From positions 1 to 64,000 of the forward strand of contig JBGCFD010000146.1 of NCBI GenBank assembly GCA_045106765.1: a DNA stretch of 64,000 nucleotides. The letters are read 5' to 3'. Shown here piece after piece: positions 18,672 to 28,030 of the stretch; position 1 is the stretch's first letter; every line of letters starts with the position of its first letter. Both the position numbers and the translations under genes were made by a program. The notes below the pieces were generated by a model, which was not told the origin of the DNA, searched no databases, and worked only from the letters and a program-made list of their open reading frames with translations. The stretch is from CAJQQY01 sp045106765 (GTDB lineage Bacteria; Bacteroidota; Bacteroidia; Chitinophagales; Saprospiraceae).

Positions 18672-19703
18672 ATGCTTAAAAAAACATTCTTCATTTTTCT
18701 TTTATTTTCCATAGGTGTAATTCAATTAAAAGCTCAAAGAGTAATAGAATTCAAATCAAAATATGGACATAAGTTACTGGCTGTTTTTGATGATGAAAAT
18801 CCAGAAAACATATCTGATTGGAATTTAAGTTTTAGAATGTTTAATGTAAATATAGTCCAAAATAAAACAGACTCAGAGGATACTCAAGTAGAAGGACTAT
18901 TAGGTCCAGTTGCCCTTGATTTTGATTTTCAAAAAATGTTTTTTAATCATAAGACATGGACAAATTTAAGATTAGTTTCCATGCCTGATACTAGATATTC
19001 AGATAACTTGTCTGATGATTTTAAGAAAAGATATCTTTCTGCAGAGTTTGTTGTGAGGCAAGAGTTGTTTTCTTATACATTTAATAAAAAGAAAAAAATA
19101 AATTTTTTAAGTAGTAATTCCAGAATTGGAGCAAATGGAAAAATGATAAGGACTGTATTTAAAGTTAAACCAGATGTAAAACAAAAGCGTAGTTTTGGAA
19201 TTAGAGGCGGAGTTAAAATATTACAACATTCATATTTGGTTAGAGCAAATAAATATTCTAAAATTGGTTATGATAGAATTTATTCGACCGACAAATTTAT
19301 GTTGAACATAGGATTATCAGTTTCAAAAGTCATTAATTTACAATATTCAACTTATGATAATGAGCGTGATATGGAGTTAGGTGTTGTTAGTAAATATGGA
19401 GAACAAAAAGCATTTTTAATTAGTGGATCTTATGTCGATTTATTATATGCTCCTAGTATCAATCTTTATGGAGCAAATGATATAATGAGTGGAAAGATAG
19501 ATGAAAATATTCTTGATATAAAAAGAGTAGGAATACGATTTGGTGGTTATGCAAAAGTTTCAAAAATGCGGGTTAACATGGGCAGCATCTATTTTTATGA
19601 AATTGGGTGGTTTCCTAGTGCCTTAAAAGATTTCCAAGTTACATTTGGATATGGTTGGGTTTTTGGGAAATTTAAAATTCGTAAAAAAGCTATAGATGAT
19701 TAA
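18672..19703 (+). CDS. secreted protein of unknown function, possibly outer-membrane
   Basis: The 343-residue protein has a clear signal peptide (cleaved after QLKAQ). The rest is rich in alternating aromatic and polar residues and Lys. The C-terminal half (from about residue 165: SFGIRGGVKIL, FMLNIGLSVSKVINLQYSTY, FLISGSYVDLLYAPSI, VGIRFGGYAKVSKM, FQVTFGYGWVFGKF) reads like amphipathic beta strands of an outer-membrane barrel. I do not recognise the family. It is transcribed alone from a good -7 box, divergent from the TonB-dependent receptor. Confidence 0.6.
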   Translation: MLKKTFFIFLLFSIGVIQLKAQRVIEFKSKYGHKLLAVFDDENPENISDWNLSFRMFNVNIVQNKTDSEDTQVEGLLGPVALDFDFQKMFFNHKTWTNLRLVSMPDTRYSDNLSDDFKKRYLSAEFVVRQELFSYTFNKKKKINFLSSNSRIGANGKMIRTVFKVKPDVKQKRSFGIRGGVKILQHSYLVRANKYSKIGYDRIYSTDKFMLNIGLSVSKVINLQYSTYDNERDMELGVVSKYGEQKAFLISGSYVDLLYAPSINLYGANDIMSGKIDENILDIKRVGIRFGGYAKVSKMRVNMGSIYFYEIGWFPSALKDFQVTFGYGWVFGKFKIRKKAIDD

Positions 19704-19809
19704 AAGCCTGCTTATCATTGCTTTTTTATTTACAATCTTTTTCTTTTTCAAAATAATACTTAACCTAGGAGTTTAATAAAATAAAAGTCAAATCAATCGG
19801 AATAAAAAT

Positions 19810-20328
19810 ATGAAAGAAAAAAAAGTTAGTGAATCTAAAACTGTGATGACGGAAATGATTATGCCCAATGATACTAATCCTTTGGGAAATTTGATGGGAG
19901 GAAATCTGATGCGATGGATGGATATCGTAGGAGGAATTTGTGCAGGAAAGCATTGTGAAGCTCATGTGGTAACTGCATCAGTAGATCATGTTTCCTTTCA
20001 AAAACCAATTCTAATGGGTGATGTCATTACCCTCGAAGCTTCTGTCACAAGAGCATTTAATACTTCAGTAGAAGTTTATGTAGAAGTCTTTGCAGCCAAT
20101 ATTAAAGGTCATGATTCTAGAATGTGTAATCATGCTTATTTTACTTTTGTGGCTTTGGATGATGAAAAGAAAAAACCAATCAAAGTGCCACAACTTAATC
20201 CCTTGACTCGGGAAGAACAACAATTATATGATAGTGCTTTTCGCAGAAGAGAGTTGCGGTTAGTTCTTAGTGGACGTATTAAACCTTCAGAGGCAAAGGA
20301 GTTGAAATTGCTGTTTAATAATAGTTAA
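19810..20328 (+). CDS. acyl-CoA thioesterase, hotdog fold
   Basis: The 172-residue protein matches acyl-CoA hydrolases of the YciA/BFIT type. It has the hotdog helix motif NPLGNLMGGNLMRWMDIVGGICAGKHC, the VVTASVDHVSFQKPILMGDVI segment and Asn/Asp residues where the catalytic pair lies. It releases free fatty acid from acyl-CoA in the cytosol. The C-terminal 40 residues (charged, SGRIKPSEAKELKLL) extend the single hotdog domain. It lies 106 bases after the unknown secreted protein, possibly in its own unit. Confidence 0.85.
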   Translation: MKEKKVSESKTVMTEMIMPNDTNPLGNLMGGNLMRWMDIVGGICAGKHCEAHVVTASVDHVSFQKPILMGDVITLEASVTRAFNTSVEVYVEVFAANIKGHDSRMCNHAYFTFVALDDEKKKPIKVPQLNPLTREEQQLYDSAFRRRELRLVLSGRIKPSEAKELKLLFNNS

Positions 20329-20371
20329 TGATTAATAGACTTGAGTGATAATTTTTATTGATATTAACTAT
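20320..20371. repeat. short inverted repeat after the thioesterase gene
   Basis: AATAGTTAAT at 20320-20329 pairs with ATTAACTATT at 20362-20371. It overlaps the stop codon, and a T-tract follows a few bases after the right arm, so it may be a weak terminator. Confidence 0.4.
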
Positions 20372-20455
20372 TTACCTTTTTTGTTCGTCGATTTTTTTAG
20401 CCTCAAAAATATTTTTTTCCTACCTTCTATTTTTTAGAATTTAAAAATAAAGATT

Positions 20456-21127
20456 ATGCAGAATTCACTTTTGTTGAGACTTCTAGCGGTGACTGGACTT
20501 TACATAGGACTTAAATATTTTGGCGGAGAAATTGGAGCACAAATATTATATCCAATAACTTTGCTTGTTACTTTTTTACATGAATTAGGACATGGTTTAG
20601 GAACAATCATCACAGGTGGAAAAGTCCTTCATATCAATATTGAATCAAATGGGGCAGGAGTGACTTTATCTCAAGGAGGATGGAGAGGAGTGATTTTGAT
20701 GGGAGGATATATCGGAAGTGCGGTGTTGGGAAATATCCTTTTTTATATCGGAGCAAGAAAGGAAAAATGGGCAGCGACAACTGTTACTATTTTATGTGCT
20801 ATGATGGTTTTTACAGGAATCTATTGGTATAATTCTATGTTTGCTACTGGTTTTTTAATTGCCTTTGCTATTGGATTATCATTGATTTCGAGATTTACAA
20901 AATTAGATCGAGAGATATTAATGTTTTTAGGATTGGCGAGTATTCTATATATCATCCAAGATTTTGATGTTGGGCCATCATCAGATCTGAAAGCTTATGC
21001 AGAACATATGATTATTTTTCCAGAAGTGGTTTGGAGGTATCTTTGGCTAGGAATAGCGGTGTTATTGTGTCTGTTTAATTTGAAATTGATTTTTAGAAGT
21101 TTACCTTCAACTGAAAAGCATCAGTAA
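20456..21127 (+). CDS. M50-type membrane metalloprotease-like protein
   Basis: The 223-residue polytopic protein contains HELGH (42-46) in a membrane segment and then GGYIGSAVLGNILFYIG, the pattern of the Peptidase_M50B family. Five or six further hydrophobic segments are visible. There is no PDZ domain, so it is not a classic RseP site-2 protease. The second metal-ligand motif (NxxPxxxxDG) is not obvious, so activity is uncertain. Its substrate is unknown. It is followed by a terminator. Confidence 0.75.
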   Translation: MQNSLLLRLLAVTGLYIGLKYFGGEIGAQILYPITLLVTFLHELGHGLGTIITGGKVLHINIESNGAGVTLSQGGWRGVILMGGYIGSAVLGNILFYIGARKEKWAATTVTILCAMMVFTGIYWYNSMFATGFLIAFAIGLSLISRFTKLDREILMFLGLASILYIIQDFDVGPSSDLKAYAEHMIIFPEVVWRYLWLGIAVLLCLFNLKLIFRSLPSTEKHQ

Positions 21128-21170
21128 TAAAATAACCACATATAAAAATGAGAATTAATTTAAATTCTCA

Positions 21171-21222
21171 AAAATCAAAAAGTCTTTACCATTTTAATAA
21201 ATGATAAAGACTTTTTGATTTT
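21171..21222. terminator. intrinsic terminator
   Basis: An 18-bp perfect stem (21171-21188 with 21205-21222), with additional CATTT/AAATG pairing in the loop, is A-rich on the left and T-rich on the right. It ends the M50-like gene and can also stop the convergent PorE-like transcript. Confidence 0.8.
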
Positions 21223-21258
21223 ATATTAGAGTTTATTCTAAATTGAATTGTATAAGCG

Positions 21259-21294
21259 ACTGTAAAACGTCTAACGTTCAACGAATAAAGTCTA
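21259..21294 (+). repeat. AACGTYN heptamer repeat, copy A
   Basis: The core reads TAAAACGTCTAACGTTCAAC followed by GAATAAAGTCTA: three 7-bp units AACGTCT, AACGTTC, AACGAAT. The flank GAGTTTATTC...GAATTGTA on the left (from 21230) is shared in order with copy B near 53065, so the whole element may be about 65 bp with TAGA(C/G)TTTATTC / GAATAAAGTCTA ends in inverted orientation. Confidence 0.7.
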
Positions 21295-21313
21295 TTAATT
21301 TTCGGATGAAAAT

Positions 21314-23260
21314 TTATTTTCTTAAAACAACATCTACTCTTCGACTTTGACTACTTGTATCATTATTTGGAGCACTAGCAATTGATCCAAGGCCTTCAGT
21401 TTTTACAACACTATCAATGGTAACTCCATATTCAGAAAGGAAAGAAACAATCGCTTTTGCCCTCTTCTCAGACAATTTTTTATTGTAACCAGCTGAGCCA
21501 CTATTATCGGCATATCCAACTACTTCAATTTTCCAATCTTTTTCCCGATTTAATAATTTTGATAATTCTTTCAATTCTAATTCAGCTTTTTGAGTTAAAG
21601 TATAAGAATCGAATTCGAAGAAAAACTGTACTCGTTTCTCACGAACAGGAGAGCCTTTTCTAACTGCTACCGTTTTTACATTATTTTTTGGAACGAGAGG
21701 TAATTTGATGGTGTTATTCGAAGTATTGTCTTGCGCATCTAAAAATTGAGCATCAATAAAATAATCATACCCTTTTTGATTTATTTGAAATGAGTACCCT
21801 TTATTTCCAGGAACGCAAAGAAAAAACCAACCAGTTTCATCTGATTGAGCCGTAAATTTTTCTTCAGAATTACTAATGCTAATTGTGGTTGCAATAGGTT
21901 CGTCTGTTTCTTCATCGGTAACATATCCTTCCAAGTGAACCATTGGAATTGGTCTCAATTCTTCAGGTAATTCAAAAGTGTAAATATCCAAACCTCCTGT
22001 TCCATTCATTCTTTCTGAAGCAAAAAAAGCAGTTTTGCCATTTCCTTGAACATACATTCCTATTTCTTTTCCAGTAGAATTAATTGGATAACCTAAGTTT
22101 TCGGGTTTGGTCCAAATCCCATTTACAAACCTCGAAACAAATAAATCACCATCACCTTGACCAAGATGACCTGTAGAAGAGAAATACAAAGTTTTGCCAT
22201 CATTAGCAATAAAAGGAGCTTCTTCATCGCCTTTGGTATTTATTGCAGCACCTAAATTAGTAGGAATTCCCCAATCTCCATTTGGCAAAAGAGAACTCAA
22301 ATAAATATCACCACCACCAATTCCATTTTTTCGAGTGCTCGAAAAAAACATCTTTGTTCCATCACAACTTATCGAAGGTTGAGAATCCCATTCGTGAGAA
22401 TTCAAGTTTCCTTCCAAGCGAGAAACTTCAATAATTTCTTCGTCTTTCAGAGTTGCTTTGTAAATGTCGCATCCACCTTCTGTATCTTCTCGCATACAAC
22501 CTGAAAAATAAAAAGCCTTTCCATGCATTTCAAATCGAGCCATTCCTTCATTTTCATCTGTATTCAAAGAATTGCCATAAGCTTTACCTTTTTTCCAATT
22601 ATCTCCGTCTCGATAGCTCAAATAAATATCCTCATTGACATCTTTTAATTTTCGTGTAAAAACTAATTTTTTGCCATCGCTCGTAATTGTTGGAAGATAC
22701 TCATCATATTTCGAATTGATATTTTTCCCTAAATTATATGGTTCATCGATAATCATACTTTTATCTAAGTTGAACACATAATCACAATTCATTTTTCTTT
22801 CCTCCAACATCAAATCATAAGTCACTTCTAATCCAGACTCTTTCTTGACATTGGTATAATTATTATCTTTCATTTTTTCATATCGATTGAAAAAATACAT
22901 AGCTAATTCAGGATCACCCAATTTAAAATATGCCTCTCCACATTCAAAAAGTGCTGCACGTGAGAGTTTATCATCAATTTCAAAACTCTGTTCGTAAGCC
23001 TTTATGGCTTTCTTGAATTGTCCAGTTTCAAGGTAAGTTTTTCCTAATAGTCGGTGAGCAACTGCAAAATTTTTTTTAATTTTTACAGTATGTTCAAGCT
23101 GTTTGATAGCAGCATCAACTTTGCCTTTATTCATTAATCGTTCGGCAATTCGAAGTGATTCTTTAGCATTATTAGTATTTCTAAAATCGTTGGGATCTTG
23201 CCCAAAAGACCAATGATGGGAAAGTAAGAAAATGATAAGAAATGTTAGAAACTTGTTCAT
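21314..23260 (-). CDS. PorE-like TPR / beta-propeller / OmpA protein
   Basis: The 648-residue protein has a signal peptide, TPR repeats (about 30-135), a PD40 beta-propeller (repeated SxDGKxLxFxS blades such as TSDGKKLVFTR, SCDGTKMFFSS, ANDGKTLYFSS), a carboxypeptidase-regulatory-like sandwich (VHLEGYVTDEETDEPIATTI), and a C-terminal OmpA domain (VQFFFEFDSYTL, VVGYADNSGSAGYNKKLSEKRA, SSQSRRVDVVL). This order is that of PorE, a periplasmic T9SS component that binds peptidoglycan. It has no lipobox, unlike the second copy at 37515. PorE identity is inference, since many Bacteroidota have several such paralogs. Confidence 0.8.
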   Translation of the reverse strand: MNKFLTFLIIFLLSHHWSFGQDPNDFRNTNNAKESLRIAERLMNKGKVDAAIKQLEHTVKIKKNFAVAHRLLGKTYLETGQFKKAIKAYEQSFEIDDKLSRAALFECGEAYFKLGDPELAMYFFNRYEKMKDNNYTNVKKESGLEVTYDLMLEERKMNCDYVFNLDKSMIIDEPYNLGKNINSKYDEYLPTITSDGKKLVFTRKLKDVNEDIYLSYRDGDNWKKGKAYGNSLNTDENEGMARFEMHGKAFYFSGCMREDTEGGCDIYKATLKDEEIIEVSRLEGNLNSHEWDSQPSISCDGTKMFFSSTRKNGIGGGDIYLSSLLPNGDWGIPTNLGAAINTKGDEEAPFIANDGKTLYFSSTGHLGQGDGDLFVSRFVNGIWTKPENLGYPINSTGKEIGMYVQGNGKTAFFASERMNGTGGLDIYTFELPEELRPIPMVHLEGYVTDEETDEPIATTISISNSEEKFTAQSDETGWFFLCVPGNKGYSFQINQKGYDYFIDAQFLDAQDNTSNNTIKLPLVPKNNVKTVAVRKGSPVREKRVQFFFEFDSYTLTQKAELELKELSKLLNREKDWKIEVVGYADNSGSAGYNKKLSEKRAKAIVSFLSEYGVTIDSVVKTEGLGSIASAPNNDTSSQSRRVDVVLRK

Positions 23261-23578
23261 GGGAACTTTTTTTCAGTTTTGGGAAAATATGCATTTTTGA
23301 AAAAATGAGATTTAAAATATTTTCCAAATCCTTAAAAGTTGATTTTTTCTTTTGCAAAAATAAGAAACATTTCACTTCTTAGACATGGAAACAGAGATAA
23401 ATTCTAAATCTACGTTTTGAGTAAATTGAGGGGAGATTACTTGAAAGGAAAGATAAATCTATAAAAATAACTTTCTCGTTTTCATTTGTCTTTTTACAAT
23501 AACTATGCTGTTTTTTTATAGTTATTAACTTGTTGATTTACAGTTGATTAGCTGAGATATTTTTGATTGAAATTAAAT
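23261..23578. other. gene-free stretch with a hairpin and promoter box
   Basis: About 320 bases between two minus-strand genes. It holds the -7 box of the PorE-like gene (23355-23362) and a short hairpin (AATAACTAT at 23498-23506 with ATAGTTATT at 23518-23526). No ORF of note is present. Confidence 0.45.
23355..23362 (-). promoter_or_regulatory. -7 promoter box of the PorE-like gene
   Basis: Read on minus the sequence is TATTTTTG, matching TAnnTTTG, 94 bases before the ATG. A -33 element is not evident. Confidence 0.4.
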
Positions 23579-24796
23579 CTAGTTTTCAATGTTTCCTCCT
23601 TGGTTTTGTTGAGAGAATTCTTGATCTGCCAATGATTTTGGATTTTCTTGATATCGAATAACTATTTTATAATTACCTTTTAGTTGAGTAATAATAGGCG
23701 AGAGCATCAATTTCATCAACTCATCAGCTTGATCTTTTGCTTTGTCATAAACTCGATCTTCAATGGCATCTCTTCGGAATTCCTGGCGCAGCACATTAAA
23801 ATTTTTATTAAAGTCTTCATTGCTTAATTCACGCATCCACCCCACATCAAGTTTATCAATTTTTGGATAGACTTCATGAGAAAGCACTTGAGGGGCGGGC
23901 AAATTGACATAGATTCTTTTCCGTCCTTCATCCAAATTTATTTCAAAAAATTTATCCAATTTAAAACCGACTTTTAAGACACTAATTGCAGAGACTTCAA
24001 TATCTGTTGAAGAAACAGCATACCCCCAAATTTTAGTTTGTAATTGTTTATTTAATCCTTTTCTATCTCGGACTTCCATCGTAGCTAATTCGGCAATTGC
24101 CTTTTCTACTTTTTCCTCCAACATTCCTTTAGAGGAACTAAAATCCTTGATAGCAGCTTTCTGTTCAAGACGACGAATCATCGGTTTTAAACTTTCTTGC
24201 ATGGCAATCATACAAGGTGTCTCAACACTATTTCCTATTCCTGCAATTTTCCCACCTTTAGATATTACTAAATTCATAATCACCTGATTGACCAAATAAC
24301 AACTATAATTTGAAGCCACTTCATTCAATGCTTCAGTTGCGGAATTAAAATTATTTCCATACCAAGATTCGTACATGTTGGCAGAAGTATCTCTTAATTT
24401 TAGAAAATCATTATAATACATTTGGCGTAAAAAAGGATGTTGTTTTTGATAGATAGGTTCTATTTCCATTTTGATGGAGTCAGACAAATTCATCCGGTTG
24501 GCAACATGATTTAACATGCTTAAATTGAAATTATAAATCAAATCATTAAATTCTCTTTGATACCTTTCTGGATTGGTCAAAATTGCTAAGGTCGTTTCAT
24601 CATCGACATTGAAATCAAATTCGGCAGGGATATATTTTATTTGCATTTCTTTAGGAATGCTGGTGTAGTTTTCACCATTAGAAAAAGAAGTGTTTTTGAA
24701 ATAGTTATAAAAAAGCAAAAGACAGATTCCAAAAAATAAAGTGTAAAGCAATATTTTGCTTAGTGAAGTTCCTTTGCCGTAGGTATTTTCTGACAT
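23579..24796 (-). CDS. membrane-anchored DUF4230-like protein
   Basis: The 405-residue protein has one N-terminal transmembrane segment (about 13-31) and a large extracytoplasmic domain. The segment ISVLKVGFKLDKFFEINLDEGRKRIYVNLPAPQVLSHEV, containing the conserved hydrophobic-Pro pattern, and the following KIDKLDVGWMREL resemble DUF4230. The C-terminus is Gln/Asn-rich. The function of DUF4230 is unknown. It has no close operon partner, being separated from DinB by a terminator and about 300 bases. Confidence 0.6.
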   Translation of the reverse strand: MSENTYGKGTSLSKILLYTLFFGICLLLFYNYFKNTSFSNGENYTSIPKEMQIKYIPAEFDFNVDDETTLAILTNPERYQREFNDLIYNFNLSMLNHVANRMNLSDSIKMEIEPIYQKQHPFLRQMYYNDFLKLRDTSANMYESWYGNNFNSATEALNEVASNYSCYLVNQVIMNLVISKGGKIAGIGNSVETPCMIAMQESLKPMIRRLEQKAAIKDFSSSKGMLEEKVEKAIAELATMEVRDRKGLNKQLQTKIWGYAVSSTDIEVSAISVLKVGFKLDKFFEINLDEGRKRIYVNLPAPQVLSHEVYPKIDKLDVGWMRELSNEDFNKNFNVLRQEFRRDAIEDRVYDKAKDQADELMKLMLSPIITQLKGNYKIVIRYQENPKSLADQEFSQQNQGGNIEN

Positions 24797-25080
24797 AATA
24801 TAGGGTTCTAAAAAAATAAGAATTCGATTCGTTTAAAAGACGTTTTAATTAAGAATAGTCACTTGGATTTATCGTAAAATCATAAATTGAACATGATTAA
24901 AATTACTAATATTCTTTTGTAAAAATAAGAAAAAACAGACCAATGATATATTTACATAGGCAGCATTCTTTAGTTCTTCATCGTTTCTCGAATAGTTCTT
25001 GTTTACATTGCTGTTGCTAAGACAGCATGTTTGTTTTTTGTTTTCTCATTTGAAAATTTTTATTGGAAAATGAGAATAAG
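24797..25080 (+). ncRNA. possible small RNA upstream of an orphan terminator
   Basis: No ORF is visible in this gap, yet it ends in a strong plus-oriented terminator (25081-25115) with no plus-strand gene to serve. Before it is a second hairpin (TTCTCATTT near 25043 with AAAATGAGAA near 25067), and CAGCA (about 24960) can pair with TGCTG (about 25018). A promoter-like TATTCTTTTG lies at about 24910. This fits a transcript of roughly 180-200 nt. I could not match it to 6S, tmRNA, RNase P or SRP RNA. Confidence 0.3.
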
Positions 25081-25115
25081 ACCGCAACAACTTAGGAATT
25101 GTTGCGGTTTTTTTA
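25081..25115 (+). terminator. intrinsic terminator, plus orientation
   Basis: ACCGCAACAA (25081-25090) pairs with TTGTTGCGGT (25099-25108) around an 8-base loop, followed by seven T. The T-tract is only on plus, so it does not primarily serve the minus-strand DinB gene that ends at 25113. Confidence 0.85.
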
Positions 25116-25601
25116 TTGGAATCGAGTAACATAGGAAATATAATCGGTTGGCTTAATCTCTCCAAAGTCAGCTTGCCTTCCCAAAGTAGTTATTTGACCT
25201 CGATGATAAGTAGAGTGATTCATAACATGATGAATAATTTGTTGAACGGGAAGAGAATAATCATTATCTTTAGTATCTTGAAAATCACATTTTGAATCAA
25301 AATATGCTTCGTCCTGATTTTCAATGAATTCCTTAAATTCCACCGAAACTTTTAATCCATTTTGGAAAATTTCTTGCAACGAACCATTAAATGTTGGAAA
25401 AGCTGCAGCTGAATTTCCTTTCAATCTCATCAACCAAATTTTCTCTGCCCCCCATAAATGCTTCATAGTTAATTCTATGGATGGAAAACTATTGACGATT
25501 GGTCGAGTGATAATTTTTTCCTCATATTGATTGAGTAAATCGACTGTTCTTTGGTTAGCCCAAAGATTATATTTTAGTATATCGATCCAATGATTTTTCA
25601 T
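25113..25601 (-). CDS. DinB family protein
   Basis: The 162-residue protein has the four-helix DinB/YfiT fold and its three metal-binding His positions: MKHLWGAEKIW in helix 2 and IIHHVMNHSTYHRGQ in helix 3. In this superfamily such proteins are metal-dependent thiol transferases or damage-induced proteins. In a bacillithiol user such as this organism (see ytxJ) a bacillithiol-S-transferase role is possible, but that is inference. It is cytosolic and divergent from folP. Confidence 0.85.
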   Translation of the reverse strand: MKNHWIDILKYNLWANQRTVDLLNQYEEKIITRPIVNSFPSIELTMKHLWGAEKIWLMRLKGNSAAAFPTFNGSLQEIFQNGLKVSVEFKEFIENQDEAYFDSKCDFQDTKDNDYSLPVQQIIHHVMNHSTYHRGQITTLGRQADFGEIKPTDYISYVTRFQ

Positions 25602-25628
25602 ATATTTATTTTTTTAAAAAAAATGTAA

Positions 25629-25671
25629 GACTGTTCTGAGAACCGTTTGACATCAAACAACTCTCAGAGTC
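25629..25671. repeat. compound hairpin in the dinB-folP promoter region
   Basis: Three nested stems share one axis: GACT/AGTC, CTGAGA/TCTCAG and GTTTG/CAAAC, with short symmetric internal loops of about 3 bases and an ACAT apical loop. It lies in the 126-base gap between divergent genes. It could be a leader structure or a small REP-like element. Confidence 0.5.
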
Positions 25672-25727
25672 GTCCTACGAAAATCTAAAATTATTTAATT
25701 ATTCTCTAAACAAACAACTTATTTTAA

Positions 25728-26582
25728 ATGCTTCATCAGAAATCTACCATAAATTGTAATGGACAATTGATTGATCTTTCAGAACCAATCATCATGGGGA
25801 TTTTAAATGTAACTCCTGATTCTTTTTTTGATGGAGGAAAATATGAAAATGTAAAAGCATTGTTAAATCAGGTTGGAAAAATGATTTCCGATGGAGCCAC
25901 AATTATTGATGTAGGTGGAATGTCTTCTCGACCTGGTGCTGAAATCATAACTGTGGAAGAAGAATTGAATAGAGTAATTCCTATTATTAAAATAATAAAA
26001 GAACATTTTCCAAAGGTCATTATTTCAATTGATACCATTCGGTCAGAGGTGGCTAAGCAAAGTGTTGTTTCTGGAGCTTCCATAATTAATGATATTTCGG
26101 GAGGAAGTATTGATGACAAAATGCTTAGAACAGTAGCAGAATTAAGTGTACCTTATATTTTAATGCATATGCAAGGAAAACCTGAAAATATGCAACAAGA
26201 ACCTCATTATCAAGATGTTACAAAAAATGTTTTAAGTTTTTTTATTGAAAAAATAAAAGAATTAAGAGTACTTGGAGTAAAAGATATTATTCTTGATCCA
26301 GGTTTTGGTTTTGGGAAAACCATCGAACATAATTATCAATTATTACAAAATTTTACCATATTTAAAATTTTAGATTTACCTTTACTTGCAGGTACTTCTC
26401 GAAAAAGTATGATTTATAAAGTTCTGAATACAACTCCCCAAGAAGCCCTAAATGGAACTACCGTTTTGAACACTATAGCACTTGAAAGAGGTGCAAAAAT
26501 ATTGAGAGTTCATGATGTAAAAGAAGCAAAAGAAGCGGTCACTCTTTGGAAACAACTTAATCACGAACCTAAAACACTATGA
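25728..26582 (+). CDS. folP: dihydropteroate synthase
   Basis: The 284-residue TIM-barrel enzyme condenses hydroxymethyl-dihydropterin pyrophosphate with p-aminobenzoate in folate synthesis. Signature segments are IMGILNVTPDSFFDGG, IIDVGGMSSRPGA, SIDTIRSEVA, INDISGG, YILMHMQGKPENMQ, DPGFGFGKTIEHN and LLAGTSRKSMI, so substrate-binding residues look intact. Length is typical. Its stop overlaps the start of the next gene by 4 bases (ATGA), indicating translational coupling with the membrane protein downstream. Confidence 0.95.
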   Translation: MLHQKSTINCNGQLIDLSEPIIMGILNVTPDSFFDGGKYENVKALLNQVGKMISDGATIIDVGGMSSRPGAEIITVEEELNRVIPIIKIIKEHFPKVIISIDTIRSEVAKQSVVSGASIINDISGGSIDDKMLRTVAELSVPYILMHMQGKPENMQQEPHYQDVTKNVLSFFIEKIKELRVLGVKDIILDPGFGFGKTIEHNYQLLQNFTIFKILDLPLLAGTSRKSMIYKVLNTTPQEALNGTTVLNTIALERGAKILRVHDVKEAKEAVTLWKQLNHEPKTL

Positions 26583-28006
26583 TTTCCCAATCCGAAAATA
26601 ACATAAAAAAATCCGCGCTGCGTTTTTTAAAAATGTATTATAAATATCGTCCTCGTTCTGGGAGGACGGATATCAAAGTTGACCAATCTACTCGAGAAGG
26701 AATAATTGCTGATGGTTTATTAACATTTCCGCAAGAAGATGAAACGCCATTTATTGCTTCAGTTGAAGCAACATCATTCGATACACGTGATGAAGTGAAA
26801 TTTAAAATGCAACACAAATTACTGAATTGGGATGCATTTATGTGGGGATGTTTTTTAGTTGCTATAGTTGTTTTGTTCGGACATTATTTTCACCTCTTCG
26901 CTTTTCAAAAGGGACACCTTGAATTAACCGCTGGTTTAAGTATTTTTTTCCTTTCTATATTTACTGGGTATCGGTATTTTTTTTCCAAAAGAGCAAAGTA
27001 TAGATACATTTATGCGTTAGAGCAATTTCGACAATATCATGTTGACGAGCAATGGGTAGCGATTGGTGATAATGTATTTTATGGAGCGGAGGATCCTGCG
27101 TTTGATGAACTTAAAATTCAATGTGTTAGAAATGGATTTGGACTTTTATCAATTGATAAAAAATTAAATACTCATTTGGTTATTTCTCCATCGAGAGAAG
27201 AATTATTTGGAAGTGGACGAGAGGTTTTGAGTTTTATGAGTGGAAATAATCTTGGTGCGAACCCTACTTTTAACCGTGCAAGAGGATTTTGGGGATTGAT
27301 AAAAAGTAAGATGGGGTGGACTACTCCTGACCAATCTGTTTTGAGATACAGGCGTAGTTTTTATAAACCAATTTTTGCATCAGTAATTATGCTGGGGCTA
27401 ATTGGTTTTGTTGCTTATGAAGATTTGAGGGAAAAGGAATTTGATTATGTAAAAAATGAAATCAAATATAACGAGCAACTCACCGAAGCAGCAAAGGATC
27501 GAAAAAATGATGAATTTGATCAATTGATTGATTCATCCGCAGTTGAGCCATATCAAAAGAAAAAACCTGATTCTTATATTGCTATAGTTGAAAAAGATAA
27601 ACGTGATGATTTTGTCATGAAGCGTGCACCTTTAAAAAAGAAAGATCAATTAACTACAAAAGGTGGAACAGAGATTTTTGTAGAGTCTTCTGATAAAAAT
27701 ATGACTGGTTATGACTGCTCTCGTTTTTTTAATTTTCATGGGAAAAAGCATTTAATTCAAGATGGAATATTTAAAGGTATTGGAGCTGCTGAACGTCGGA
27801 TGAATTTACTTCGTCGAAGTGGTTTTAAGGCTAATGTCCTTTGGTTGGGTTGTTTTTATTCAGATAGTAAGGATTATATCGTTTACATCGAATGGCTTTA
27901 TGAGGACAAAAATGAGGCAATCCGAGAAGGTATTTTATTTCGAAAAAATCTAAAAAAAGAAGGAATTAAAGAATCAAATTTGAATGTGAGAACGATTGAA
28001 AAGTAA
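26579..28006 (+). CDS. membrane protein of unknown function, coupled to folP
   Basis: The 475-residue protein has a soluble N-terminus, two close transmembrane segments (about 80-135), a cytoplasmic-type middle (about 140-245), a third transmembrane segment (about 265-282, KPIFASVIMLGLIGFVAY) and a charged C-terminal part. The last 80 residues (GIGAAERRMNLLRRSGFKANVLWLGCF to EGILFRKNLKKEGI) look like a SPOR-type fold, suggesting peptidoglycan contact, but this is tentative. I do not recognise the family. The ATGA overlap with folP shows co-translation. A terminator follows. Confidence 0.6.
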   Translation: MISQSENNIKKSALRFLKMYYKYRPRSGRTDIKVDQSTREGIIADGLLTFPQEDETPFIASVEATSFDTRDEVKFKMQHKLLNWDAFMWGCFLVAIVVLFGHYFHLFAFQKGHLELTAGLSIFFLSIFTGYRYFFSKRAKYRYIYALEQFRQYHVDEQWVAIGDNVFYGAEDPAFDELKIQCVRNGFGLLSIDKKLNTHLVISPSREELFGSGREVLSFMSGNNLGANPTFNRARGFWGLIKSKMGWTTPDQSVLRYRRSFYKPIFASVIMLGLIGFVAYEDLREKEFDYVKNEIKYNEQLTEAAKDRKNDEFDQLIDSSAVEPYQKKKPDSYIAIVEKDKRDDFVMKRAPLKKKDQLTTKGGTEIFVESSDKNMTGYDCSRFFNFHGKKHLIQDGIFKGIGAAERRMNLLRRSGFKANVLWLGCFYSDSKDYIVYIEWLYEDKNEAIREGILFRKNLKKEGIKESNLNVRTIEK

Positions 28007-28030
28007 AAATTAGAAAAGATTAATAAATAA

